Notes: generated by a model not told the origin, from the letters alone. 64,000 nt of DNA from Magicicada septendecula (GCA_034769895.1 CM068372.1:373073258-373137257); one strand, 5' to 3'. Shown: positions 1-12,163, counted from the first letter of the stretch. Numbers and translations are program-made.

Positions 1-526
1 GCTTACGTAGTTAGTGAACTCACTCTGCTGTAGTCATTTAAGTTGACGATGATGGCTGTGATGCAGTATTGGAATTTTTGTTCATTCAGACACTCCTTCT
101 TTAAGGGGTAAGCTGTAGGGGGCTGTTACTTACTGCCTGTGTGCATGTCAGTCTTGCTCTGCTTACAGTACGTCATTCCCCCTGTACGAATCTGGTCTAA
201 TAACTGCTTCCTGTAATCTCTTCCTGTTGTTCGTTATTGATCTTACTGGCCAGCCGTTGTCAGCTGAGAATGAAACATAATGTAATACTGATTGTTAATG
301 TAAATCACATATTTCAAGAGAAGACAATACCCGACAGGACTTGGTGGGGCCATGATGTTGTAGTTGTCCTCCTATGTGTTGTGTTATGTAAATTTGTTTT
401 CGTCTTGTTCCATAGCTGTTCTGTGTAATTCAAGTTATGAACTGAACTGAACTTTGTGTGTGAAGACTGATACAAAAAGTACAACTACAAAATTCGTATC
501 AGTGCAGTTACAATGTAAAGAATATA
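1..526. other. No gene seen
   Basis: AT-rich DNA without a convincing coding frame. The longest open frame (237-428) has biased, Val- and Leu-rich composition and no recognisable domain. Nothing else supported. Confidence 0.5.
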
Positions 527-1312
527 CAGGGAGTTTTTAAATTGCATTGCAGAACCTATACGGGAGCTGATTTGGGATATTATTATAACAAAAAATGTTG
601 TATAATGCTGAAACGATTTGTTTCTGAGTTACAGCTGGTAAAAATTGCACACTCTTAACGGTAAATTGAGGCTGTACTGAAATTTATTGGTACACTAATT
701 ACTGGACAGAATACGAATTCTAACTTTTATATGTAAATTTACCTGAAAAATTAAACAATGTGTTTCCAATTATTTTCAAAAACATTTCTGTAAAACAGAA
801 AAATTGGAAGTTTGAAAGCATTTTTTTATGTTGTTTTTGTTTTAGGTTCAGTAAGCAATAATTAATTTTGTTAAGTTGTCATTAAGCAAAGAAACTATTC
901 AAATAAATTTTGTATGAAATTTAGTTCTGAGAAAACTGATGAAAAATAATGTCAATAAAAACAAGTATTAAGTACGAAAATTTGACTTGCTGAACCTAAA
1001 AAATATGCTTTCGGATTCCAGTGTTGTGGATATTACAGAAAATTTTTTTAAAACTACTGGAGATGCAGTTCCAACATTCATTTTTTTAATTTGTCGGGTT
1101 GATTTACATGTGAAAATACTAATTCTGCCTGGCAGTTAATGTCGATGAATTTTATATAGCCTCATTTTACTGTTAATAAATCAGGACATTTTGCTAGCCA
1201 TAATTCGAAAATGAATTGTTCCTGGACACATGTTTATATGAGCTTTTTGGTTATAATTTTACACCAGATTAGCTCCCAAAGTTGTGCTGTGCAATTTAGA
1301 ATCACCTCATAT
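527..1312. mobile_element. DNA transposon with long imperfect inverted ends (MITE-like)
   Basis: The left end (from ACAGGGAGTTTTTAAATTGC, near 526) and the reverse complement of the right end (near 1312, GGTGATTCTAAATTGCACAG) align over roughly 180 bases. Shared blocks include TAAATTGCA, GGGAGCT and AATTATAAC-like runs, then the AATGAGGC/AATTGAGGC block. No open reading frame lies between them, so it is a non-autonomous element. No clear TSD was found; the ends are uncertain by several bases and the superfamily is not assigned. Confidence 0.55.
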
Positions 1313-2750
1313 AAAATTATATGATACATGGTAATAAATAGTAACAAGTTTTGTTTTTACTATCTCATGAAAGCCTTAAGTTATTCTAAGAATCAGTGTA
1401 TATAAAAAGTTGTTACATAAAAATCAGCTGAGAAAAACTGTTTTATCTTGTTATTGAATTTGGACAGAATCAGGCTTACAGTGTTTAAAGTGGAAATAAT
1501 TAATACTTTTGAGTGATGATCGCTCTAGTAAATTAGTTCAGACAGAGATGAGATTCAGTGCACAATATGAACATTTTGCATAATTTGTCAGGTTGTAGAA
1601 CAAAGATGTGAATATACTGCGTTGGTGTAATATTTGTGTGATTACATATCACTTCATTGTCCTTTACCAGGTGCAACTTGACCTTCAGTTTTCAAACAAC
1701 TCGGTAAAACTATAACATTCCACATGCTTACTAAATTCACAGGTACCGGTATGTGAACAAAAGTTGCACGCAGTATTAACTGTAGAGCACAGACTAGCTT
1801 GGATACTCTTGTATTGGCATACTAACAGGATTAGTTAATTTCTTGACTAATAACTCTGGCTTTTTAAAAAATAAAGTTTACAATTAATCATGTTATAAAT
1901 ACCAACCTAAGTTGTTTATGGGATAGGATTTTTGTGAGATTGTGAATTTTCTTCATTGTGGTATTGAATGCTATTGTGTTTGATGTTCATTTGTGTTGTG
2001 GTCAGCTTCACTGCAACACATTACACAAAATGAGTGTTACTGTAGATCTTTAGTACTCATTATAAGGCAGACAAACCCTCTTCATCTGACTGAGACATAG
2101 AGCTGATTGATGTAATCCATCCAGGTAGTTGAAGTCTGTGAGACTGGTAAAATGGTTATTGTGTTTAGGAATTCATTGTATTCAAGGATTTGGGATTTGT
2201 TAAAACCAGTCATGTGGTGGTCAATAAGTACGGGTAGATTTTGAAAATTTAATATAACAAAAACTAAAATAGCTATTATTTTGCATTTTTAAAAACAGGT
2301 CTTTAATTCAAGAGTTCTCATCAATGAATATAAAATAATAAGTAATCAGCATGTTGTACCGTAACTGTTTTGAAAGTGAATTGTTTCGTGTTAGCAGCTT
2401 GTCAGAAAATTGTGCAAACAGGTTAACATATATGTTTATGTGTATGGAAGGTACTTCATTACAGTTATTTTGTTAGTTAAATCATGTGTATTGTCTGAGG
2501 CTGATAGGAAATGGAAATACAAAAATTAATTTCTGATATGTATAATTACAATTTGCAGAAGAAAATTATTTAACATAGCTGGTACTCTATTAAACGGATT
2601 GTACCTCAGAAGATGAAAGATATTTTACTTGCAGAATACATGCAAACCTAGAAGAATATACCGTGCTGTCATCATAACACATTAATTTTTTTCAAAGTTG
2701 CCTGCAAATGTATTCTCAATATTTATTATGTATATATTATATCATCATAT
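1313..2750. other. No gene seen; AT-rich intergenic or intronic DNA
   Basis: 1.4 kb of AT-rich sequence with no usable coding frame and no repeat whose ends I could define. It ends at the ATAT target site (2747-2750) of the following LTR element. Confidence 0.5.
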
Positions 2751-3116
2751 TGTTACGACAGTCTACTCGATTGTCATAGGTACAGTGGAAACAAAATAAG
2801 TACAAGACACCAATTAAGTCACTAATCACACCTTTAATTGTTACAGTAAAACAGTTTGTAATTAACAACACAGTCTCTACAACAAATCAAATTAAAATTG
2901 TTCACACACAATAAAATGTCCACTAATATTAAAACTCAATTGTATTACAATTATACCGTCCGATTATAAAACGCAACACTTCACTAATAACTACTTGAAC
3001 GTACACAGTAATAATTCGAACCACTCTGGAAATATATTGCAGTTGTACTCAAAACTAAGGCCGCTACCGTCATATATTTATAGTCCTGCTCACACACCAG
3101 AAGCTTCCAAACTGCG

Positions 3117-6100
3117 TTATAGCGATAAAATTTCTAATTAAAATTTTTTTGTAAGTGAACGTTGTAACTAGGGTTGCTGACAGCTATACAAAGATATACG
3201 ATGGCTCGGTAACATGTGTTGTCCAAGACAAAGGAAGACAGGGTGTAGGAGAACAATGCCTCTGTCGCAGCAGCTGTTCGGTTAAGCGAATTGCGGATGA
3301 TGCGCCGGACCCAAGAGAAACAAAGGTGAAATGTATCGCTAAGAAGAGACAAAAGATCGCTGACAAGGCGACATAGTGATGCTATCCAAAAGACAATTAG
3401 CCACATGCGTTGAGTGACGAAGTTGGGCGACCAAACGCAGTGTGACATTGCTACAATAGACAGGAAAAGCCCGGCTTGAGTGACGACAATACGTTTGCAC
3501 AATGAACGAACGGGGGGATGTCCACCTTTACCAGAAGGGTATGCGGCGAAGGAAGGCTTGGAGAGCAGATGTAGCAGCTGTCTGGAATACTCGGAATTGA
3601 CCACACTCGTCGTGGGAGCGGCTAGGAGAAACTAGTAGACAATACGAGCATTGGTCACGGGTAAGAAGCAGTACACGTGTTGAACAAAAGGGCAGATGAG
3701 AGGGCCACACAGCAATTAAAAGCACTTTGTCTAAAAAGGGCAAGACGCCAAGATACAAGGGTGATAGACAGCCGTAAAATTGGTCATCCGACTCAATGTG
3801 TGGAGCCAACCAGGAACTTGTAAGGGTAGGGAATAAGGAAGCCTATCAGAGTCGAGAATTGAGGAGAACGTTCCTACAAGAAGTGGTTGCCAAGGAAACG
3901 AGCTGGAGGAACGAATAAAAAACGAAGCCAGAAGAAAATTAGAGTGTTAAGGCGGAGTTTCCACCAGAAAACAAACGAAAACCAATAGAAACAAAGAAGT
4001 TGAGAAGTCGAGTGGGAAGAAGAGTAGGTAGTGGGATTTTTGGGGTATAAACTAGAGTGTTGACCGTGAGCAAGGGGCTTAAGTTTTATTCTTATACCAG
4101 AGAGTATGTTCTCTTAGAGTCTTAAGTCTTGTTTCATAGATCAGAGAGTATGAACGCTGGAGTTGTATATCGGAAGTTTTATATCTTATATCTAATAGCC
4201 GAAGTCGAGAATCAGATATCAAGAGTCGTATAATTTATATATCGGAACTGACGCGAGTGCGGATGCCGTAACGGAGGAAAGTCGTATCGGTTGAAGAATC
4301 GGTGTGAGTTTATAAGTACGAACAGTCGAGAATCGGAAGCCAGTAATAGAACTTAGTGTTTTTTAAAAGACATGACGAAGTATAACTAAAATCGACTGAG
4401 TTGGTCGCCTTGAGTTAATATTATTATCAAATGTTTTAGTGGATGGTTAGTGAGGATCGGTCAATAATACAACTTTAGTTATTTTGCGTCGACGTTTCGA
4501 CAATATTTATTGTCATCTTCAGGACCTGTATATGAAATACAATAGAAATATCAAACATAACGAAACAATTAAATATTTGGGTGAACGTGTTGGTGATGTG
4601 AGTGTGTGCGTGTGTATGTATGTATCATTTTTTATGTGAAGACTTATGATAGTATGTTTACATCTTCAAATTATCTTTAAGAAAGCGAGCAAATTATAGT
4701 ATGAGAGAACTTAATTTATACAGTATTACAATTTAAATTACTAAATATAATGTTATTTTAATTAATTAAACAAACAGTAACCAACAATTGGATATTACAG
4801 TAGATTGGTACATAAATTGTTTATACCTACAACAGTCAACATATAGCAAAGTAATATATTACCTGTTGTAGGTATAAACAATTTATGTACCAATCTACTG
4901 TAATATCCAATTGTTGGTTACTGTTTGTTTAATTAATTAAAATAACATTATATTTAGTAATTTAAATTGTAATACTGTATAAATTAAGTTCTCTCATACT
5001 GTAATTTGCTCGCTTTCTTAAAGATAATTTGAAGATGTAAACATACTATCATAAGTCTTCACATAAAAAATGATACATACATACACACGCACACACTCAC
5101 ATCACCAACATGTTCACCCAAATATTTAATTGTTTCTTTATGTTTGATATTTCTATTGTATTTCATATACAGGTCCTGAAGATGACAATAAATATTGTCG
5201 AAACGTCGACGCAAAATAACTAAAGTTGTATTATTGACCGATCCTCACTAACCATCCACTAAAACATTTACTGATTGACGGTCACTAAAAATTTAAAGAA
5301 TTATTATCAAAGACGTTAATCGGAGCAGAAGTGCGGTAAATGTGGAAGAGATAGACAAAATGCCGAAACAGTGATAGCAAAAAAGAACCGGTAGAGAATT
5401 AATTACGGTCATGAAATTAGAGACAATAATAATTATTAACACCATTAAATATAAACAAATGGCGTGTTAACAAAGTAAATCCACGGAAAAACAGTGCGAA
5501 TAAAAATCACAGAGCATACAACACTTAGTATATTTCAAGAAATCCTTATCATACTCAGAATAATGTAATGACACTTGAGTAGAAACCATTCAGCAAAATT
5601 TAGAATTATCAAATAACATGTACTAACATTCGAAAGTCAAATCACCCAAACTAAACCAAAAGTTATATATATGTGTCGGAGTGCGAGAAGTGAAGTGATA
5701 AGTGCGATTGCATTCTACGAGGTGATAATGCCAGCTGCAAGGACTTCCAGAAACTTGGAGAGACAAGGAAACAGGATGACAGCGCAGAGGACTTTTCGCC
5801 ATAGAATGGATTAACATACATCAAGTAAATTTTATATTCATGCACTGCTAATTAAGTACAACACTGTCTGTTCATCTGAAAGAACTCATAAGTAATAATG
5901 TTTAAAGAAAGTAATAACTAGTAACTAGCAAGGGTAAATTCATAAGACAACTATTACAGATGATAGTAATTGATATCCAATCTTCATGAATCCATTTATT
6001 AAGAATTGTTTAATATAGAATAAAATGTATAATAATGATGGTTAAAGTCTAATTAGTATCTAGATGAAGAGTATAGGAAAGTAAGCAAGTGTTAACAAAA

Positions 6101-6754
6101 TAATAAATGATAGATTGATGTAGCCAGTAAAATTGCAAGATATATGTTGCATTTCTTTTCAGGAGATTAAGTAAGCAACATCAATGCTATAAATTGTAAT
6201 AAATTAAGTAAGTGACATCAATGCTATTAAGTATAATAAATTAAGTTAACCTTGCAAAGGCTTGTGTATATTGTCAATTATTTGAAAACACCTAAATGTT
6301 AAAATTTAGTACATGACATCAAAGAAATTGAACGACTTCTAAAACAATAATTTAATATTACATAGGTATACGTAATCAATAACAATCACAACAAATTATT
6401 ATTCTATTTGACGCTTCACCTAGGAAGCTTAAGAAGATTTTAAATTACAGCTCCATACTCAATAAATTGTGTAGTAGTTAACAAACCAATTAATTAACAT
6501 CAATATAACTTTATTAGTTATATTTGACGCCCACACATTTGGCGCACACACTATAATTGTTCAATTTGGCACTACAACAAGGTGGGAATTAATTAAATTG
6601 AGTCATTAATTAATAAATTAATTAAATTAAAAGAGCAAATAACTCCTGTATTGTTAAATTTGGCGTCCCAACACGTGGGACATAGATAATTAAAGTAATA
6701 AACAAAATTTATTTATACAAATTTATTGTAAACTAATAAATTTTAGTTATAGCG
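3117..6754. mobile_element. 3.6 kb insertion inside the 3' LTR, class unresolved
   Basis: The inserted block is bordered on both sides by TTATAGCG (3117-3124 and 6747-6754; GTTATAGCG if one base is added). The ends inside these repeats are weakly inverted (ATAAAATTTCTAATT against CTAAAATTTATTAGT). No coding frame with a recognisable domain was found; the open frames at 3134-3809 overlap on both strands and look like chance. A TATAAA at about 4048 and GGCG-rich motifs at 6400-6680, like retroviral primer-binding sites, hint at LTR-retroelement material. A foldback element (4432-5299) is nested inside. It could be a hAT-type element (8-bp TSD) or a decayed LTR. Confidence 0.5.
4432..5299. mobile_element. 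Foldback element with 404-bp inverted arms, probably Penelope-like
   Basis: The left arm (4432-4835) and right arm (4863-5266) are nearly identical reverse complements around a 27-base spacer; a 33-base tail (5267-5299) follows the right arm only. The insertion is flanked by a 12-bp direct repeat ATTATTATCAAA (4420-4431 and 5300-5311). Each arm contains CCTGAAGATG, a stem GACAAT/ATTGTC and CGAAACGTCG, a CUGANGA...GAAA pattern like a hammerhead core. No coding frame. The long variable TSD, one-sided tail and inverted arms match the two Penelope-like copies at 12164 and 13504. Confidence 0.7.
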
Positions 6755-6933
6755 TCTTATCTCTCGTGTGAACTACGTAATTAACTACGGCCTTGACGCA
6801 GTCCGAGCGAAGCCCAGCACAGTCGAGAAGATTCTCGCAAAATGCGTCTACAAGCACGTACGCCACACGCTTACATTCTGGATCTCTCTGGAACGTTCGA
6901 TAAACACGTAGATTGTTCTGTGCTGTCGTAACA

Positions 6934-6947
6934 CTGCCCCCTCCTTA
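6934..6947 (-). other. Polypurine tract of the 2751-9959 element
   Basis: On the minus strand the internal region ends AAGGAGGGGGCAG directly before the 3' LTR start TGTTACGAC, the expected position and composition for plus-strand priming in an LTR retrotransposon. Confidence 0.8.
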
Positions 6948-9311
6948 AGCCTGTTCGTCCCGAACTGGCAAACCGTCTCTGAAGTAATACTTAGCCAGGC
7001 GATCTAGGTGGACGACCTTGAACTTTCGCTGTCCTTCCTGTTGAATCCGATAAACAACTTCGTTAATTCTTTTTTTCACAGTGTAGGGTCCTTCCCAGTT
7101 AGACTGAAGCTTAGGTGAGCGACCACGACGGCGCTTTGGATTGAACAACCAGACCTGATCTCCTTCTTGGAAACCCACACCATTGCTGCGAATGTCATAC
7201 CAAGTTTTCATTTTATCACTGGCAATCTTCAGTCATCCTCTTACCAAGCGATTCATTTCTCGCAGTTGCTTTTCTAATTGCGAGGAACAGTTCTGTGGCT
7301 CTTGGGACTGAGTCTCAGGTGATCCGAACATTAAATCCCCAGGAAGACGAATCTCCTGCCCAAACACCAATTTTGCTGGAGTCATGCCGGTTGTGTCGTG
7401 TACTGATGATCTAAACACCACTGGCTGATCCAAGTTTGCTTGGTTCTCGTCAACAACCTCTTGCGTAACCTCATCTTCAGCCACTTTTCCCTCGGGCGCT
7501 TCTATCAGCTGAGGAACAAGCAAGAGTTTTGTCTCGACACTCATAGTTGGCTTTCCAATCACTTCTTTTGTTGTTACACTTATTTGTATTTCCTCTGCTA
7601 GTTCTTCCTCAATTTCCGCTTGCAATAGGGAGAGTTCCTCTTGACCATACCTGTTGACTTTTTCTTCGATTAATGCCACTCGCTTAATTGAATGGTTGGT
7701 AGACCCTATCATTTTAGCCATGCAAAGCTTTATCTTCTCTTGGCCAACCTTCAGGACATTCTCTCTTAAGTCCACAACGAATCCGTAGGCATTCATAATG
7801 TCCGTGCCAAGAATCACTTCATCGACAATGTCTGCAACGAGCATTTGGTGGCTAAACTCAAGAAGACCCAGGCGTACACGTACGTCTACCTTTCCTAGCA
7901 TCTTGACGGGGCTTCCAGTCACAGTCTGTATTGTACAAGAGCTGCTTAGAGGCTGGCGGTTGCTGACTAAGTCAGGGCGCACAATGGACACTGTTGCGCC
8001 CGTGTCAACTGTAAATGATGTTGGTTTACCATCCGCAAATCCATTAACAATTAAGTTTCCACTGGTCTTATGTAGCGTGGAAACTGTGTGCTTTTCTGGG
8101 GCTTTACTTCTCCAATTGGTGCGATCACTCTCTTCTCTCGGTATCTTCTCCCAACAGTCTACCTGTAGATGACCACGTTTTCCACAGTTGTAACATTTCG
8201 GTCTTCTGTCTTTTTCAAATCGTTGCGACTCTCTTGAACTTTTGAATTGTTTGTCCGACAACATTGTTTTTCTGCACCCATCGTAACGGCAGTGTGATAC
8301 AGGGATCTTCTGACTGCAACGTGATGGCACAAATCCATTAATGTAGCGGGACGCTGACTTGGCAGCTTCAAACTCTAGGGCGTGAACAAGAGCTTCTGAG
8401 ATATTTCGGTGTCTTGCCATTCGTAACACTTGCTGAAGTTCACAATCTCCGATGCCATCAATAAATGTCTGCACCGCAAACCTTATTCGAAAGTCTTCTG
8501 GTGCTTCAGGATAGGCCAGTCTAATTAGTCTGTCGATACTTGCTTCAAACTCTTGAAGACTCTCCCCGGAATGTTGTCGTCTTGTTCTCAACTGAGCATA
8601 GTACACCTCTCGCAAATGTTTATCACCGTAGCGTAATTCTAGAACTTTTATCAACTAGGCATAGATGTTCTGGCTGTCAGGTGACATTTTCTGTAGTAAT
8701 TCTGCCGCGGGTCCTTTTAATGCAAGAACGAGTGAGACTGCCTTGTCTTTCTCTGTCCAATTATTTGCGCATGCAGCAGCTTCAAATTGGCGGAGGTATG
8801 TTGCCCAGTAACTGCTTCCATCAAATGTTGGAGCTTTGACATGAACTGTCCCTACTCCAGGCACAGTGACTTTCTGTGTCTTTTTCTGTCTTTATCACTG
8901 GTACAGTCTTTTCAGAAATTTGTTTTAGTTGAATCTTCATGCACTGTTCAACTTCAATTTTAATTTGCCGTCTTATGTTTGCCATTGAGTTTTCTACTGC
9001 AGATATTTTTGTTGACATAACTTCTTCCATAGTCAAGACAGATTTTTCTACTTCAGCTATTTTATTTGACATGGATTCTTCTACGTCAGATATTCTGGTA
9101 ATCTGATTATTGAGCTCACCTCGTAGTTCACCTACGTCACCACGTAGGAGACCCAATTCTGCGGTAGTATGTTCTTGCATCTGCTTTGTTCATGAATTAA
9201 CGCTTTGATGTCACCTGCTTCATGTTTACGTTCCTCTGCTTCCTGCTTACGTCGTTCCTCCATCTTTAACAGCAGCACCTGTAAATTTTCCATCATCTGA
9301 CTGGCTTCCAT
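6945..9311 (-). pseudogene. gag-protease-integrase C-terminus remnant (Ty3/gypsy-like)
   Basis: Translation on the minus strand starts at ATG 9311-9309. The N-terminal part (to about 8870) is Glu/Lys-rich and coiled-coil-like. The gag core follows (about 8864-8200), then a CX2CX4HX4C zinc knuckle near 8190-8150 (CYNCGKRGHLQVDC). An aspartic protease comes next, with VDTGATVSIV and the later ILGTD motif. Downstream, the sequence jumps directly to the integrase C-terminal part (DTTGMTPAKLVFGQE, then WEGPYTVKKRINEVVYRI, a GPY/F-type module, ending at 6945). RT, RNase H and the integrase core were lost by deletion. Breaks: frameshifts near 9185 and 8870, TAG at 8655-8657, TGA at 7233-7235. Assignment to Ty3/gypsy rests on the GPY-like module and the 4-bp TSD. 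Confidence 0.85.
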
Positions 9312-9381
9312 TTTTGTTCCGATTAATTACGAATTACACCTTCTTGTACAAACTGTCCACTGTTTCCACTGTTAACCGTTC

Positions 9382-9401
9382 TATCCCACGTCTTACACCA
9401 C
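9382..9401 (-). other. Putative tRNA primer-binding site
   Basis: On the minus strand the 5' LTR end (ACA) is followed by G and then TGGTGTAAGACGTGGGATAG. The TGG pairs with the CCA end of a tRNA, as expected for minus-strand priming. I did not identify the tRNA. Confidence 0.6.
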
Positions 9402-9959
9402 TGTTACGACAGTCTACTCGATCGTCGTAGGTACAGTGGGAACAAAATAAGTACAAGACACCAATTAAGTCACTAATCACACCTTTAATTGTTACAGTAA
9501 AACAGTTCGTAATTAACAACACAGTCTCTACAACAAATCAAATTAAAATTGTTCACACGCAATAAAATGTCCACTAATATTAAAACTCAATTGTATTACA
9601 ATTATACCGTCCGATTATAAAACGCAACACTTCACTAATAACTACTTGAACGTATACAGTAATAACTCGAACCTCTCTGGAAATATATCGCAGCTGTACT
9701 CAAAACTAAGGCCGCTACCGCCATGTATTTATAGTCCCGCTCACACACCAGAAGCTTCCAAACTGTGTCTTATCTCTCGTGTGAACTACGTAATTAACAA
9801 CTACACGGCCTTGACGCAGTCAGAGCACCCGAGCGAAGCCCGGCACAGTCGAGAAGATTCTCGCAAAATGCGTCTACAAGCACGTACGCCACACGCTTAC
9901 ATTTTGGATCTCTCTGGAATGTTCGATAAACACGTAGATTGTTCTGTGCTGTCGTAACA
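9402..9959 (-). repeat. 5' LTR of the 2751-9959 element (558 bp)
   Basis: Intact LTR, TGTTACGACAG to CTGTCGTAACA on the plus strand. It is the uninterrupted reference for the split copy at 2751-6933. Confidence 0.9.
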
Positions 9960-10670
9960 ATATATTTATTATTATAAATATACAGTTATGACTATTAATG
10001 TTTTAAGCGGGGAAACTCATCATTAACTCTTCTCCCAATATGTCTTTGCCATACATATTTCCTCCAGTAATAATTTCTGCACATCGTCCCTCCTCAGAAT
10101 GAGGCCAGTTCTGTCAGCTTTCCTGATCATTAATATGATTTATGAGACTTCTTTTGAGCCTTCTGCTGTTATTTGTTTCATACCTTCTAATTTGTCACTA
10201 TTTACCCACTGAACATATTCCTCTGCACCAGCATTTCAAATAGCTCTCCTTTTTCATCCCCGATATCAGTGTTTTGAACACACAAATGACAGCACTCCAT
10301 TAAAGCATTTCATACAATCTTTTCTAAGGCCAGTGTTTATTCTTATAGTAGTTACTAGTTATATGTTCTGAAAATCTTCCTTCACGAATCCCAACTCCAA
10401 TTGTACAGAACACTTCCAGATCAAAAAATAATTTTCAACTAAGTAACAGAAATTGCAAATGTTTTTATTTACAATTTCATTACAATGGAATTTTGTATTT
10501 ATGCCATTCTGATTGTAATGAAAACACCTGTTTTCTGTATGCATTCATATGTAACTTCAGCAGATATAGGTCATTGTGAATGAAAAAAGAACATGGTATT
10601 CATTTTTTAAATTATATGGATAGGGGCTACTTGCCTGTATCAATGGCTTCTATCAACAAGTAATAATTAA
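9960..10670. other. No gene seen
   Basis: AT-rich sequence between the LTR element and the TTAA target site at 10667-10670. Short open frames only, none recognisable. Confidence 0.5.
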
Positions 10671-11516
10671 CCCTTTGATCAGTGACAACTCGGTTAGTAT
10701 GTTAAGGCTGTGACAGTGGAATTTTTTGAAATTTTGTAAAATGTAATTCAATGTACACTGTCAAGTGTAATGAAACATAAACTGATAAAAAATATATAAG
10801 TAGTGTTAAATTTAAAATTTAAATTTTCTGCTTAACGTTAATAGTTTACATAGAAAATTGTGAGTTCTCATATCTATAATATTTATTACTGTTCAAAAAA
10901 AAAGTCTTGAAATATCACCATCCAACTTCTGATGGGTTGATGCTAATAATGTCTTCAGGGATTGCAATTGTACATCAAAAGAATAATTTGAGGGAACAAA
11001 ATTATGTGTTCTATCCTCAAGAAGTCGTCAGTGTCTAGGCCTATCTGTTCTTTATCTGATAGATCATCTCCACTGTCCAGTTCGTCAAAAATAGATACTT
11101 CGTAGTTCATAACATTTTCACGAATTTCATCCATCATTTCAGTCAGATACGACATTTTGCAAAGATAGTTTATCACAAACACTCAACACTAAATTCAGAT
11201 TTTACACAATGTGTAATTTCATTTTCATTAACTAAGCACAACATAACCCTCCAAGCACACTTCAGTACAATGCTCCAAAACATGTGTGACAGAACGGAAA
11301 TTTGTCACCACAACTATATATATTATATCACACTAAGAAAGAATGAGTACCAAATGCTTGAAAAAGAATCTACTAGAGTGCAGGATGAATAATACCAATT
11401 AACGCCTTATATCAGCAGTACTGAGGCTGCAAATGTTGAAAACGTATATATACATCATTAATGAATTTGGCCACTCTGAGAAAAAACATATATACACATG
11501 ACCACTGGTCAAAGGG
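10671..11516. mobile_element. piggyBac-like non-autonomous element (846 bp), TTAA target site
   Basis: The ends are CCCTTTGATCAGTG and, inverted, CCCTTTGACCAGTG (13 of 14 match), and both are flanked by TTAA (10667-10670 and 11517-11520), the piggyBac target site. A 75-codon minus-strand frame (11182-10955) has an acidic stretch, FDELDSGDDLSDKEQ, like the acidic N-termini of piggyBac-type transposases. It is only a fragment and could be coincidental. Confidence 0.85.
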
Positions 11517-11520
11517 TTAA

Positions 11521-12163
11521 TAAAATAGAGATAACCAAAACATATTTTTAATAATATAAAACGTACAGAGTCCGTTGCACATTTGTTCAACGGAAAATGA
11601 TCTGCTGCATTTGTTGGTATTTGTGGAATTCAAGATGGCAACTTGTCTTAACTCATCCTTGCTAAAATTGAAAAACTACTGATAGTTGTCCATTGCTGGC
11701 AAGTTCCACATCATTTGAAGGTGTACTCATTTTCAACACTTTGGTTTTTTTAACTTCACATTAACTAATCATCCTGCTGGTTTTTTCTCAAATGAAAGTA
11801 AGGTTATATAAGTAAAATATAAACAACTTTAAATGGTTTGCTTTATGAGTAGAGAATTTTATTGTTTTTATTTTAGGTTTTTAATAGAAGTGAAATTAAC
11901 TTTTTTAATAATTGTTACTAATAGTATACATAAATAGAACTAACCTAGTAAATCATAGGTGCTCTTTTGTAGTTTTTGAACAGTTTCTAATTTTCACATT
12001 AATTTTTGATTTTAAAATTTAGTATAGTTGATTTCATTGTAAAATCAAGCTGACATATGAATAATAATAATAACAGTTTATGGTATACAGTAGTAATATA
12101 ATAAAAAGTTTAATTGTAATATAGTACAAATATAAGTTTAAGTGTTTTAATAGATATAATTAA
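11521..12163. other. No gene seen
   Basis: AT-rich sequence with no supported feature; it ends in the 12-bp target site AGATATAATTAA (12152-12163). Confidence 0.5.

Larger units (their letters stand above)
2751..6933 (-). repeat. 3' LTR of the 2751-9959 element, split by an insertion
   Basis: The LTR sequence is at 2751-3116 and resumes at about 6755-6933. Both parts match the intact LTR at 9402-9959 with scattered differences. The break falls at ACTGCG/TCTTATCTC, which reads uninterrupted as ACTGTGTCTTATCTC in the intact copy. Confidence 0.85.
2751..9959 (-). mobile_element. Ty3/gypsy-like LTR retrotransposon, minus strand, core pol deleted
   Basis: Two LTRs begin TGTTACGACAG and end CTGTCGTAACA on the plus strand, a perfect 11-bp terminal inversion. 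The element is flanked by ATAT at 2747-2750 and 9960-9963 (4-bp TSD). Read on the minus strand the order is 5' LTR (9402-9959), primer-binding site, gag, protease, the integrase C-terminus, polypurine tract, then 3' LTR (2751-6933, split by a nested insertion). RT, RNase H and the integrase catalytic core are missing, so this copy could move only with help from a relative. Gag frameshifts and stops show it is old. Confidence 0.9.

Noticed and set aside
3134-3809. Overlapping open frames on both strands inside the 3.6 kb insertion
   Set aside because: No recognisable domains, biased composition, and overlap on both strands; typical chance frames in GC-richer repeat DNA.
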